Below, one piece after another: positions 8,608 through 17,421 of a stretch of 64,000 nt of DNA (its first letter is position 1; every line of letters starts with the position of its first letter). The notes under the pieces are model-generated. The model had not been told where the DNA came from and searched no databases. It worked only from the letters and a program-made list of their open reading frames with translations. Position numbers and translations under genes: made by a program. The stretch spans positions 9,534,501 to 9,598,500 of the forward strand of contig NZ_JAVDYC010000001.1 of NCBI RefSeq assembly GCF_031458255.1. Direction: 5' to 3'. This stretch comes from Catenuloplanes niger (lineage in GTDB: Bacteria; Actinomycetota; Actinomycetes; Mycobacteriales; Micromonosporaceae).

Positions 8608-9425
8608 CCGGCGGCCCGCTCGATGCAGGCCTCGGCCAGGTCGCGCAGGCGGCGTACCGTGCCGGGGTCGTGGTGGAAGACGTTGCCGCTGATCCCGCCG
8701 AACGGGTTCATCTCGGCCTGCCAGGCGTGCGTGTCGTCCCAGACGACCATGTTGACCAGCAGGTCGCGTGGGGCGTCCGCGTGGTCGAGCAGGAGGGCGC
8801 GGACGCCGGCGGCGCGTTGTTCGGCCAGCAGCGCGGCGAACGCGGGCTCGGTGCGGTCCGCGACGATGAAGACCCGGGTGATCTGGACGCCGCGGTCGAT
8901 CGCGGCCGTGTTGGCCCGCCAGTAGTCGCGGCCGAGCGGCGCGGTCCACCAGTCCGGGCCGACCGCGGTGATGTTCGTGACCGCCCGCATGCGGCGCCGG
9001 CACCGGGCCGTGTGCTCGATCAGCTGCCCGGCGTCCCAGGCCGCGGTGCGCAGCTGGCCGCGGGACAGCCCGTCCAGCTCGTCGACGAACCGCCGGCAGC
9101 GGCGCCGCAGTTCCTCGCGGGCGGTGCGGTCCCGGTACTGCGCGGAGATCTGCGCGGTCAGCGCGAGGATCCGGGTGAGTTCGGGCCGCACCGCGGGCAC
9201 GGCGTCGACCAGGTCGTGCGTCTCGGCGCGCCGTTCCGCCCGGAGTGCGGCGCCGACCACGAATGTGAGCGTCGAGCCGAGCAGCGCCACGATGATCGCC
9301 TCGCCGGGGCCGGCCCAGTCGACGAGGTTGAGCGCGGCGCCCAGCATCGTGGAGCCGGCCACGCCGGCCGCGGCGAGGCGCTCGTCGAAGGATCTGCGGA
9401 ACAGGCCCACGGGTCCGTCTGCCAT
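8604..9425 (-). CDS. Membrane-anchored protein with C-terminal PLD-like/sensor-type domain
   Basis: A 273-residue protein. Two N-terminal hydrophobic segments (about residues 19-65) are followed by a long helical, Arg-rich stretch and a C-terminal alpha/beta domain with WWTAPLGRDYWRANTAAI, RGVQITRVFIVADR, LLDHADAPRDLLVNMVVWDD and FHHDPGTVRRL. The phrase 'N..AI.RGV.ITRVFI' resembles PLD-fold sensor domains of actinobacterial regulators, but no HKD catalytic motif is visible, so ligand sensing is more likely than hydrolysis (inference). No ribosome site precedes the ATG; a promoter lies so close that the mRNA is probably leaderless. Confidence 0.66.
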   Translation of the reverse strand: MADGPVGLFRRSFDERLAAAGVAGSTMLGAALNLVDWAGPGEAIIVALLGSTLTFVVGAALRAERRAETHDLVDAVPAVRPELTRILALTAQISAQYRDRTAREELRRRCRRFVDELDGLSRGQLRTAAWDAGQLIEHTARCRRRMRAVTNITAVGPDWWTAPLGRDYWRANTAAIDRGVQITRVFIVADRTEPAFAALLAEQRAAGVRALLLDHADAPRDLLVNMVVWDDTHAWQAEMNPFGGISGNVFHHDPGTVRRLRDLAEACIERAAG

Positions 9426-9431
9426 GCCGTC

Positions 9432-9460
9432 ACAGTAGGCACTAGCAGCAACAATGTCAC
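9432..9460 (-). promoter_or_regulatory. Candidate housekeeping promoter giving a leaderless mRNA
   Basis: On the minus strand GTGACA (-35, at 9455-9460) is separated by exactly 17 bp from TACTGT (-10, at 9432-9437). The -10 ends 6 bp before the ATG at 9425, so transcription should start at or next to the start codon. This agrees with the missing Shine-Dalgarno sequence. Confidence 0.5.
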
Positions 9461-9476
9461 TACATGAGGTGACCGG

Positions 9477-10943
9477 TCAGGCGAAGACCGGGCCGGTGCC
9501 CTTGTTGCGCTTGGCCTCGTACATGGCGCCGTCGGCGAGCTTGAGGACCTCGTCGGCCTCGTACTCCTGGCCGTCGGCGGGGGCGCCGTCGTCGTCGACC
9601 ATGGCGATGCCGATGCTCGGGACGACGCGGGCGGGTTCCTCGCCGCCGACCGGGATCGGGACGGCACAGTTGTCGATCATGCGCTGGGCGACCGAGCGGG
9701 CCGAGTCGCGGTCGCCGACCGCGTGGCAGATGACCACGAACTCGTCGCCGCCGAGGCGGGCGACCACGTCGCCGCCGCGCAGCACCTCGGTCAGCCGGCC
9801 GGCGGTGACGCGCAGCACCTCGTCGCCGGCGTCGTGGCCCATCGTGTCGTTGACCTTCTTGAAGCCGTCCAGGTCGAGGAAGAACACGCCCATCGGTGGC
9901 GTGCCGGGCCGCCAGCGCTTCAGCGTCTGGGCCAGGTGGTGGGTGAGGAACCGGCGGTTCGGCAGGCCGGTGAGCGCGTCGTTCAGCGCGAGCCGTTCCT
10001 TGCGGCGCTGCTCGGTCACGTCGTGGTTGACCATGATCGCGGCGAACGAGCTGCCGGACTGCTCGGGCAGGCCGGTCAGCGAGCACTTGATCTCGACCTC
10101 TTCGCCGTCGGCGCGGCGCTGGCGCAGCTCGCCGTTCCACACGCCGGTCTCCCGGATGTACGGGATGACGTCCTCGAACGTGAGCGGCTCGCCGTCCTCG
10201 TCCAGGAAGCGCGTGTCGAGCAGCGCGTGCGCGTCGCAGCCGACCGCGTCCGCGAGACTGTAGAGGTACACGCCCTCGGCCGCGGTGTTCCAGGTGACGA
10301 TGCGGCCGTCGCCGTCCCAGGAGACGATCACGTCGGAGACCTGGTTGACGATCTCGGCCTGGGCGCGCATCTCCTCGAACGCGACCGCGGAGCCGTTGAG
10401 CAGGTCGACCGTGGAGAGGCTGGTCGCGGCCATCTCGGCGACGGCCTGCAGGTAGGACAGCTCGTCCTCGGTGAACGCGTCCCCGCCGGTGTCGCGGGTG
10501 ACGACCAGGATGCCGGTCGGGTGCCCCTCGGCGCGCAGCGGCTGGATCGACACGGCCGAGATGCCGCGCGCGGTCAGCCCGGCGACCAGCGCGGGGTCGA
10601 GCGCGTCCAGGTTCGTGCGGATCTCGGCCGGGTCGAGCACGGCACCGACGCCGCTGACCGTGACCGCGGTGACGAACCCGTCGTAGTCGCCGACCGTGAT
10701 GCTGCCCGGCGCCTGCCGCAGGACCTGCTCGGCGACCGGGTCGCGGTGGGTGGCCCCGATCCGGGTCAGCGTGCGGTGCGTGCTGGACTGGGTCCACACG
10801 GTCGCGCTGTCCGCGATGATCGTGGCGGCCTCGACGACGACCGCGGCGAGCCGCGCGGGATCGGCGAGCGCACTGTTCGCCGCCCGAGCGATCCCGACGA
10901 GCGCCCGCAGGCGTGCCGTGCCGTTCATCGTTGCAGCCACCAT
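9477..10943 (-). CDS. GAF-PAS-GGDEF diguanylate cyclase
   Basis: A 488-residue cytosolic c-di-GMP synthase. Order: GAF-type sensor (about residues 10-180), PAS domain (about 185-310, with VIVSWDGDGRIVTWNTAAEG), then GGDEF domain (about 320-485). The active site GGDEF is intact, and the sequence RGGD-VVARL-GGDEF places an inhibitory I-site (RxxD) five residues upstream, so product feedback is expected. There is no EAL domain and no membrane helix. AGGAGG lies 6 bp before ATG 10943, which is preferred over ATG 10949. The product probably senses a soluble cue and feeds c-di-GMP into motility or polysaccharide control. Confidence 0.92.
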   Translation of the reverse strand: MVAATMNGTARLRALVGIARAANSALADPARLAAVVVEAATIIADSATVWTQSSTHRTLTRIGATHRDPVAEQVLRQAPGSITVGDYDGFVTAVTVSGVGAVLDPAEIRTNLDALDPALVAGLTARGISAVSIQPLRAEGHPTGILVVTRDTGGDAFTEDELSYLQAVAEMAATSLSTVDLLNGSAVAFEEMRAQAEIVNQVSDVIVSWDGDGRIVTWNTAAEGVYLYSLADAVGCDAHALLDTRFLDEDGEPLTFEDVIPYIRETGVWNGELRQRRADGEEVEIKCSLTGLPEQSGSSFAAIMVNHDVTEQRRKERLALNDALTGLPNRRFLTHHLAQTLKRWRPGTPPMGVFFLDLDGFKKVNDTMGHDAGDEVLRVTAGRLTEVLRGGDVVARLGGDEFVVICHAVGDRDSARSVAQRMIDNCAVPIPVGGEEPARVVPSIGIAMVDDDGAPADGQEYEADEVLKLADGAMYEAKRNKGTGPVFA

Positions 10944-11029
10944 GGCCATCCTCCTCCCCGCAGACGCGCTTCGGGTGCTTCTTCGGCACCCGCGTCATCG
11001 GTCTGAGGAAAGGGGACGTGAACCGGGTC

Positions 11030-12067
11030 TCACCGGGCCGGTGACAGGTCGGCGGGCGCGCGGCGGCGCAGCAGCGTCCAGGCGAACAGCCCGGCCGGGA
11101 TGATCAGCCAGCAGGAGAAGAGGCGGTAGCCGAGCACGGCCGCGGCGGCCGGGGCCTGGCCCGCGCCCGCGGAGACGAGCGCGGCGAGCAGGCTGGCCTC
11201 GATCACGCCGATGCCGCCGGGCGTGATCGGGATCTGCCGCACCAGCTGCACCACCACGTAGACCGTGCCGAGCTGCACGAACGTCAACGGCAGGTGGAAC
11301 GCGTACGCGACCGCGGCCAGGCAGCACAGGTCGGTGAACCAGTTGACCACCGCGAACAGCAGCGCGAGCCGGCGGTACCGCCCGTGCATGCCGGCCGCGA
11401 CCGGCCAGACCGCCCGGACCGTGGCGAGGAACCCGGTGTCCGGCGGGTCGAAGGCCACCACGGACCCGGGCGTACGGTGCCGGTCGTGCAGCACGCTCGC
11501 CGTGATCGTCGTGAGCAGCGCCAGCGCGCCGGCCGCGGCCGCCACCGTCGCGGCCGGGTGCGCGGACCACTCCGCCGCCGGGTCCTCCAGCACGATCACC
11601 AGGTAGCCGAGCAGGTACAGCACCAGCAGGCCGAGCACGGAGAAGACGCCGGACAGCAGCATCGCCGTGGTCGCGGCCGCGCGGCTCGCGCCCCACCGCC
11701 GGAACGTCTGGAACGCGAACCCGGCCGACATCGCGGACCCGGCCGGCATGGTGATCGCGATCGCGGACCGGCTGTACGTCATGGCGAGCGCCTGCCCGAG
11801 CCCGACCGGCACGCCGAGCCCGCGCAGCAGCCACAGTTGCTGGCGGGCGAACATCGTCAGCGACACCCACTCCGCGACCAGCCCGAGCAGCAGCCACCAC
11901 GGGTCGGCCGTGGTGATCGCGGTCCAGACGTCACCGGCGTCCGGCAGCCGGTCGCGCAGCAGCACCAGCGCGACCACGCCCACGGTCGCGAGCAGCACCG
12001 GCCGCGCCCAGCGACGGACGACTGAACGCTCCGTGACGTACCCCCCGAGCTCCCGGTGTTTCTCCAT
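11030..12067 (-). CDS. YbhN/LPG-synthase-TM-type flippase-like membrane protein
   Basis: The product is about 345 residues when started at ATG 12067 (an upstream ATG at 12184 in the same frame would add 39 Arg-rich residues). It has about eight transmembrane helices with family landmarks LVAEWVSLTMFARQQLWLL, AITMPAGSAMSAGFAF, NWFTDLCCLAAVAYAFH and the conserved QLVRQIPITPGGIGVIEASL near the C-terminus. Members (UPF0104, the MprF/AglD membrane half) translocate or modify lipids or lipid-linked sugars. No LPG-synthase catalytic domain is attached. It is divergent from the sigma-factor gene, with about 130 bp between starts. Confidence 0.85.
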   Translation of the reverse strand: MEKHRELGGYVTERSVVRRWARPVLLATVGVVALVLLRDRLPDAGDVWTAITTADPWWLLLGLVAEWVSLTMFARQQLWLLRGLGVPVGLGQALAMTYSRSAIAITMPAGSAMSAGFAFQTFRRWGASRAAATTAMLLSGVFSVLGLLVLYLLGYLVIVLEDPAAEWSAHPAATVAAAAGALALLTTITASVLHDRHRTPGSVVAFDPPDTGFLATVRAVWPVAAGMHGRYRRLALLFAVVNWFTDLCCLAAVAYAFHLPLTFVQLGTVYVVVQLVRQIPITPGGIGVIEASLLAALVSAGAGQAPAAAAVLGYRLFSCWLIIPAGLFAWTLLRRRAPADLSPAR

Positions 12068-12198
12068 GGTGCCGGTGGCTGAGGCTTTCCCGGCTCGGTA
12101 CAACCGGATCGCAACTTTCGGCAACCGGCGGTGCACCCGGCGGACCGGAGAGTTCTCCCTGGCCAGCGACGTGCTGACTTCCACGGGGGGAACCGCAG

Positions 12199-13059
12199 AT
12201 GAGCACCACCACTTCCACGCTGAGTGACCGCGAGCGCGAGGACATGATCCGCGCGAACATGGCTCTGGTCGGTCACCTGGTCCGGGACATGCTCGGCCGG
12301 GTCCCGGCGCACGTCAACCGCGACGACCTGACCTCGGCCGGCCTGGCCGCGCTGGTCACCGCCGCGCGCGGCTTCGACCCGGAGCGCGGCATCCCGTTCC
12401 ACCGGTTCGCCGCGACCCGGATCCGCGGCGCGCTGCTCGACGAGCTGCGCGGCCTGGACTGGGCGTCCCGCTCGGTGCGCAGCCGGGCCCGGGCCGCGGA
12501 CACCGGCCGGCAGCACCTGACCGCGACGCTGGGCCGCACGCCCACGCCGCAGGAGCTGGCCGAGTACCTCGGCGTCCCGGTGTCGGAGATCAACTCGACC
12601 GCGGACGACGTGCAGCGCGCGGTCGTGCTGTCGTTGCAGGGCTTCACCACCGGCAGCGCGGACGACATGGTCACCGAGTCGACCATGGGCCCGGAGGAGC
12701 TGCTGGTGCACCGGGAGCGGATCGGCTACCTGCACAACGCGATCGAGGCGCTGCCGGAGCGGCTGCGGATCGTGATCACCCGGTACTTCCTGAACGAGGA
12801 GCCGATGGCGGTCATCGCGGCGGAGCTGGGCGTGACCGAGTCGCGCATCTCGCAGCTGCGCGCCGAGGCGCTGACGCTGCTGCGCGACGGCCTGAACACG
12901 CACCTGGACCCGGAGCAGGTCAAGACGTCCGGCCGCGCGGACGGGTGCGTGGCGCGCCGCCGCGCCACCTACTTCGCGCAGATCGCGAACCGGGGCGACC
13001 TGAGCAGCCGGCTCGCGTTCACCAACCACCAGGGGCTGCCGACGCACCTGGCCGCATGA
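12199..13059 (+). CDS. FliA/WhiG-type (group 3) RNA polymerase sigma factor
   Basis: A 286-residue sigma-70-family protein with region 2 (about 10-85: MALVGHLVRDMLGRVP, DDLTSAGLAALV, GIPFHRFAATRIRGALLDELR), a region-3-like linker (TPTPQELAEYLGVPVSEI) and region 4 (about 180-230: LPERLRIVITRYFLNEEPMAVIAAELGVTESRISQLR). The RIRGALLDELR-DW phrase is the hallmark of motility/sporulation sigma factors FliA and WhiG. A C-terminal extension of about 45 residues goes beyond the usual FliA length. The neighbouring che genes favour a motility (FliA) role, but WhiG cannot be excluded. A GGGGGGA ribosome site precedes the ATG. Confidence 0.88.
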   Translation: MSTTTSTLSDREREDMIRANMALVGHLVRDMLGRVPAHVNRDDLTSAGLAALVTAARGFDPERGIPFHRFAATRIRGALLDELRGLDWASRSVRSRARAADTGRQHLTATLGRTPTPQELAEYLGVPVSEINSTADDVQRAVVLSLQGFTTGSADDMVTESTMGPEELLVHRERIGYLHNAIEALPERLRIVITRYFLNEEPMAVIAAELGVTESRISQLRAEALTLLRDGLNTHLDPEQVKTSGRADGCVARRRATYFAQIANRGDLSSRLAFTNHQGLPTHLAA

Positions 13060-13063
13060 GACA

Positions 13064-13097
13064 AGGCCCGCCACCCTCCCGTCGAGGTGGCGGGCCT
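13064..13097. terminator. Bidirectional terminator between sigma gene and DUF4394 gene
   Basis: A perfect 12-bp stem (13064-13075 pairing with 13086-13097) with a 10-nt loop lies between two convergent genes that end at 13059 and 13105. It would serve both directions. Confidence 0.75.
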
Positions 13098-13104
13098 CGC
13101 GTCG

Positions 13105-13953
13105 TCAGAGCGCGAAGGTGATCGAGCCGACCTGCAGCACCGACGGGAAGGTGCCGATCGAGGTGGCGAACCCGGACGTGACGTCCACCGAGTAGAGCGT
13201 GCTGCGGTTCGTCACCGGGTTGATGATCGCGGCGAACGCGGTGTTCGCCACGGCCCGGCCGTTGCTGATCGTGCTGTAGACGTCCAGGCTCGCGCTGAGC
13301 GCCGGGTCGACGCCGAGCGCGCCCTGCGGGAAGAGCGTGCCGGCCGCCGGCGGGTTCTGCAGCGAGAGCTGGTTCGCGACGGTGTCGACGTCGTAGAGCG
13401 CGGTGAGCGTCATGCCGCTGGTGTCGTTGTTCATGTACGCGGCCGCGGTCACCCCGGTCGCGGACTTGCCGGTGGCGCCGTCGGTCAGCGCGGTCTGCGC
13501 CGTGGTGACGTTGCCGTCGACGTCGTGGCTGAGGTTCTGCCCGGTGTTGCCGATGATCCGCAGCCGGTCGGCCACCGGGTTGAAGTCCACGCCGAACGAC
13601 TGGCCGCTGAGTCCCACGCTCAGCTGGCCGACCTTCGTCAGGTACCACTGGTTGACCGTGTAGACGCCGCCGGCGTTGGCCACCACGTAGGTCAGCCCGT
13701 TCGCCGGCCGGGTGTCGAGACCGATCGCGTAGGTGTCGTGGCCGGTGAACCCGACGATGTCCTGCACCCACTGGCTGACGTTCGGCGTCTGCGACTGGAA
13801 CGCCAGCATCGTGAGGCCGTCCGCGGTGATGCCCCAGCCCTGGACCTGCGGCACCGCCGCCTGGCCGGCCGCCGGCCCGCTCGCCACGACCGTGACCGTC
13901 GCGACCGCGCTCAGCGCCGCCGCCGCGAGAACTCTCTTCAGGTGCGCCTTCAT
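13105..13953 (-). CDS. Secreted DUF4394 domain protein
   Basis: A 282-residue protein with a Sec signal peptide (MKAHLKRVL, then a hydrophobic run; cleavage probably near residue 32 after AGQA). The mature part is one beta-rich repeat domain: YAIGLDTRPANGLTYVV, YTVNQWYLTKVG, FGVDFNPVADRLRIIGNTGQN, AYMNND, LYDVDTVANQLSLQNPP and a Gly/Val-rich end. FGVDFNPVADRLRIIGNTGQNL is the strongest DUF4394 signature. Family members look like beta-propeller-type secreted proteins of unknown function. It stands alone between two terminators. Confidence 0.88.
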   Translation of the reverse strand: MKAHLKRVLAAAALSAVATVTVVASGPAAGQAAVPQVQGWGITADGLTMLAFQSQTPNVSQWVQDIVGFTGHDTYAIGLDTRPANGLTYVVANAGGVYTVNQWYLTKVGQLSVGLSGQSFGVDFNPVADRLRIIGNTGQNLSHDVDGNVTTAQTALTDGATGKSATGVTAAAYMNNDTSGMTLTALYDVDTVANQLSLQNPPAAGTLFPQGALGVDPALSASLDVYSTISNGRAVANTAFAAIINPVTNRSTLYSVDVTSGFATSIGTFPSVLQVGSITFAL

Positions 13954-14072
13954 GATTCCTCCCCCAGATCGAGTGACGGGAGGAAAGCTATGGCGCGGTA
14001 CGGGACGCGCGCTGGACGCCGACTGGACGCGGCCCGGGCCGGCGCTGTCACGGACACGACCGGAAGAACGTC

Positions 14073-14102
14073 GGGGGGTACGGGACGACTCCCGTACCCC
14101 CC
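14073..14102 (-). terminator. Terminator downstream of the MCP gene
   Basis: A perfect 13-bp stem (14073-14085 with 14090-14102) with a CGAC loop lies 16 bp beyond the MCP stop codon on the minus strand. It includes a run of six G:C pairs at its base. Confidence 0.75.
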
Positions 14103-14117
14103 GCTGGCTCCTGATTT

Positions 14118-15851
14118 TCAGAACCGGTCGAACTTGGCCTCGATCTCCGGCACGAACGCGTCCTGGTCGCGTCGCGAGTAGGACGGCCCGCCGGCGACCG
14201 ACGCGCCCTGCGCGGAGTAGTAGCCGGTGCCGTTGCCGCCCATCCGGCCCGCGTGCTCGCGCCCGGCGTAGTCCGCGCCGGCGTAGTCCGTGCGGGCCCG
14301 CCGCACCGGCGCGCCGACCTGGAAGAAGTCCATCATCGTCTGCAGCTGCGTGGTCTGCGCGGACATCTCCTCCGCGGTCGCGGCCAGCTCCTCGCTGGAC
14401 GACGCGGTCTGCTCGGTGACCTTGCCGATCTGGTTCATCGCGATGTTGATCTGACGCACGCCGGTGGACTGCTCCCCGCTGGCCGCCGCGATCTCCTGCA
14501 CCAGGTCGGAGGTGCGGATGATGCTCGGGATGATGGTGTTGAGCAGCGAGCCGGCCCGCTCCGCGGTCTGCACGCTGCCGGACGCCAGCTCACTGATCTC
14601 CTGCGCCGCGACCTGGCTGCGCTCGGCCAGCTTGCCGACCTCGGTGGCGACCACGGCGAAACCCTTGCCGTGCTCGCCGGCGCGCGCGGCCTCGATGGTG
14701 GCGTTCAGCGCGAGCATGTTCGTCTGGAACGCGATGTCGTCGATGATCCCGATCTTGCTGGTGATCTCCTTCATCGCGTCCACGGTCTTCTGCACCGCCT
14801 CGCCGCCCTCCAGCGCCTCCGCGCGTGCCTGTGCGGCCATCTCCTCGGTCGCCCGCGCGTTGTCGCTGTTCTGCGCGATGCCCGCGGTCATCTGCTCGAG
14901 GCTGGACGTGGTCTCCTCGATGCTGGACGCCTGCTCGGTCGCGGCCTGGGAGAGGTTCTGCGACGCGCCGCTGATCTGACTGGCCGCGTTGTTGATCTGC
15001 GCGGACGAGTCGATCACGGTGCTGACCGTCTCGGAGAGCCGGTCGAGCGCGCTGTTGAGCGCCGTGCCCATCCGGCCCACCTCGTCCCGGCTGTCGACCT
15101 CGAGCCGCTGGTCGAGCCGGCCGGCGGCCAGCCCGCTGAGGACCGCGACGGTCCGCTCCAGCGGGCGGGCGATCGAGCGGGTGATCACCTGGACCATCAC
15201 GAACGTGAAGAGCACGGCGAAGACGATCAGGCTGATCAGCACGGTCCGCGCGGTCCCGTACGCCGCGGCCGAGGCCTCGGTGGTGGTCTTCGCGGCCAGG
15301 TCCTCCGCGTCCAGCAGCCGGGTCAGCGATTCGTCGATCGCGGTGGTGATCGGGGCGATGTCCTCCGCCACCACCTCGTTGAAGAGGGCGTAGCTGTTGG
15401 ACGCGCCGGCCGGGATCAGCTTGTCCCGCACCACGGTCTGGTAGGCGGTGAAGCTCTGGTCGATCTGGTCCCGGTCGGCGTCGTCGCCGGCGATGTCCTT
15501 GCCGTCCACCACGCCCCACGCGCTGGTCAGCGCGACCAGGGTCTCCTCGACCCGGACCGTCGCCGCGTCGTTCTCCTCCTTGCCCTGCGCCATGCCCAGC
15601 ACGCGGGTGGAGAGCCGGGCGTCGCGGTAGGCGATCGCCACCTCGTCCAGCGACTTCGTGTTGTGCAGGTGCACGGTGTACATGCTGGCCAGCCGGTCCT
15701 GCGCGCTGCCCAGCTGCACGATGCCGACCACGCCGACCACCAGCAGCAGGACGCAGGTGATCAGGGCCATCCAGCGCAGCTTCCAGGCGACCGACAGGTT
15801 CTTGAACCCGAAGCCGGTCGACGGTTGCCGAGCATGTGACGCGTTCGCCAT
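14118..15851 (-). CDS. Methyl-accepting chemotaxis protein with four-helix-type sensor and HAMP
   Basis: A 577-residue transmembrane chemoreceptor. TM1 is at about residues 30-50 ([19 protein letters not shown]) and TM2 at about 210-232. The extracellular segment between them is purely helical (4HB_MCP-like). HAMP follows ([22 protein letters not shown]), then a long signalling coiled coil whose tip reads [43 protein letters not shown] (given only as a landmark; key residues Q, N, E, A). After a Gly/Tyr-rich linker the protein ends in KFDRF, which fits the CheR-docking pentapeptide pattern x-aromatic-x-x-aromatic. GAGGAG lies 9 bp before ATG 15851. Divergent from cheW. Confidence 0.93.
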   Translation of the reverse strand: MANASHARQPSTGFGFKNLSVAWKLRWMALITCVLLLVVGVVGIVQLGSAQDRLASMYTVHLHNTKSLDEVAIAYRDARLSTRVLGMAQGKEENDAATVRVEETLVALTSAWGVVDGKDIAGDDADRDQIDQSFTAYQTVVRDKLIPAGASNSYALFNEVVAEDIAPITTAIDESLTRLLDAEDLAAKTTTEASAAAYGTARTVLISLIVFAVLFTFVMVQVITRSIARPLERTVAVLSGLAAGRLDQRLEVDSRDEVGRMGTALNSALDRLSETVSTVIDSSAQINNAASQISGASQNLSQAATEQASSIEETTSSLEQMTAGIAQNSDNARATEEMAAQARAEALEGGEAVQKTVDAMKEITSKIGIIDDIAFQTNMLALNATIEAARAGEHGKGFAVVATEVGKLAERSQVAAQEISELASGSVQTAERAGSLLNTIIPSIIRTSDLVQEIAAASGEQSTGVRQINIAMNQIGKVTEQTASSSEELAATAEEMSAQTTQLQTMMDFFQVGAPVRRARTDYAGADYAGREHAGRMGGNGTGYYSAQGASVAGGPSYSRRDQDAFVPEIEAKFDRF

Positions 15852-16000
15852 GGCGGGGCTCCTCGGTTGATCTTCGCCTCGAGAACACAGCGTAGGCGGC
15901 CGCATCGGTCGTTATCCGACAAAGGCTCATATTGCCTGTCCAAGAGGAGACAACATGATCGGATGAAGTGGTTCACCCCCACAGACCGAGAGGAGCGGCG

Positions 16001-16585
16001 GTGAGCGACGTTTCCACCATGCCGGCGGCGGCGCGGGCCGGGTCCGGCCGCTATCTGACGTTCACGCTCAACGACGAGGCGTACGCGCTCAACATCTTCC
16101 ACGTGCTGGAGATCCTCGAGTACCGCAACCTCACGGTGGTGCCGATGATGCCGTCGTTCATCCGCGGCGTGATCAACCTGCGCGGCCGGGCGGTGCCGGT
16201 GATCGACCTCGCCATCCGGTTCGAGCGCGGCACCACCACGGTCCGGCGCCGGACCAGCATCATCATCGTGCACATCGACGCGACCGGCCTCGAGCCCGGC
16301 CCCGGCGGCACCGACGGCGACGGCGGACAGGACCTCGGCATCCTGGTCGACTCGGTCAACAAGGTGGTCGCGCTCGGCGAGGACGACATCGAACCGGCGC
16401 CCAGCTTCGGCTCCGGGATCCGGGCCGACTACATCAGCGGCATGGCTCGCCGCGACGGAGACTTCCTGATTCTTCTGGATGTCGGCAACGTTCTGTCGAT
16501 CAGTGACATGGTCAGCTTGGGCGAGGCAGCCCGGGCGCGCGGCCGTGTCACCGAGTCCGACGAACCAGCCGACGAAGGAAACTGA
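16001..16585 (+). CDS. cheW: CheW chemotaxis coupling protein
   Basis: A 194-residue single CheW (SH3-like) domain that links receptors to CheA. Motifs: RYLTFTLNDEAYALNIFHVLEIL, the conserved MPSFIRGVINLRGRAVPVIDLA and the closing FLILLDVGNVLS. A Gly/Asp-rich loop of about 15 residues (PGPGGTDGDGGQD) enlarges one surface turn. The GTG at 16001 is set by AGAGGAG 6 bp upstream; an upstream ATG in frame is less likely. It is the first gene of the che operon, and its stop shares one base with the cheR start. Confidence 0.94.
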   Translation: MSDVSTMPAAARAGSGRYLTFTLNDEAYALNIFHVLEILEYRNLTVVPMMPSFIRGVINLRGRAVPVIDLAIRFERGTTTVRRRTSIIIVHIDATGLEPGPGGTDGDGGQDLGILVDSVNKVVALGEDDIEPAPSFGSGIRADYISGMARRDGDFLILLDVGNVLSISDMVSLGEAARARGRVTESDEPADEGN

Positions 16586-17421
16586 TGCAGCAGTCGCTCA
16601 CCAGCCGGCCCATCGGCCCGGACGAGTTCGCCTACATCACCGGCCTGCTCTACCGGGAGACCGGCATCCGGATGACGCCCGGCAAGGAATCCCTGGTCAC
16701 CGGCCGCCTGGACAAGCGGCTGCGCGCACTCGGCCTGAGCGGATACGGCGAGTACGTGCGCTACCTGCGCGGACAGGCGGACAACGGGCCGGAGCTCCGC
16801 CAGCTGATCAACCTGCTCACCACGAACGAGACGTTCTTCTTCCGCGAGCAGCAGCACTTCGACTTCATCCGCGACACGGTGCTGCCGGCCCGGGATCGCA
16901 GCCGGCCGTTCCGGCTGTGGAGCGCGGCCAGCTCCACCGGCGAGGAGGCGTACACCGCGGCCATGGTGCTCTCCGAGTCGCTGCCGGACCAGCGCTGGGA
17001 GATCGTCGGCACGGACATCTCCACCCGCGTGGTCGAGGGCGCGCAACTCGGCATCTACCCGCTCACCGCGGCCGACAAGATCCCGCGTCAGCTGCTGCGG
17101 AAGTACTGCCTGCGCGGCCGGGACGAGTACGACGGCAGCATGGCGGTCGCCCGTCCACTGCGCCAGCAGGTCAGCTTCCGCCGGCACAACCTGATGGAGA
17201 ACCTCGAGCACCTCGGCCGGTTCGACGTCATCATGCTGCGCAACGTCATGATCTACTTCGACCCGGAGACGAAGCGGCAGCTGATCGGGCGCCTGCAGGA
17301 GATGCTGCAGCCGGACGGATACCTGATCGTCGGCCGGTCCGAGTCACTGAACTCGATCCCGTCGAAGCTGGTCATGGTCGAACCGTCGATTTACCGGATC
17401 CCCGGGCAGCAGCGTGGCTAG
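16585..17421 (+). CDS. cheR: CheR protein-glutamate methyltransferase
   Basis: A 278-residue SAM-dependent methyltransferase that methylates receptor glutamates. The N-terminal helical domain ends in LTTNETFFFRE. The SAM-binding domain has RLWSAASSTGEEAYTAAMVL, EIVGTDIS, the beta-subdomain region SVRPLRQQVSFRRHNLM (approximate) and FDVIMLRNVMIYFD. The beta-subdomain is where pentapeptide-bearing receptors dock, matching the KFDRF tail of the neighbouring MCP. It overlaps cheW by 1 bp and cheD by 8 bp. Confidence 0.95.
   Translation: MQQSLTSRPIGPDEFAYITGLLYRETGIRMTPGKESLVTGRLDKRLRALGLSGYGEYVRYLRGQADNGPELRQLINLLTTNETFFFREQQHFDFIRDTVLPARDRSRPFRLWSAASSTGEEAYTAAMVLSESLPDQRWEIVGTDISTRVVEGAQLGIYPLTAADKIPRQLLRKYCLRGRDEYDGSMAVARPLRQQVSFRRHNLMENLEHLGRFDVIMLRNVMIYFDPETKRQLIGRLQEMLQPDGYLIVGRSESLNSIPSKLVMVEPSIYRIPGQQRG

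Noticed and set aside
7744-8925. Plus-strand open frame of 393 residues rich in Gly/Arg/Gln
   Set aside because: It lies opposite the coupled membrane genes at 7873-9425. Composition is typical of an antisense shadow.
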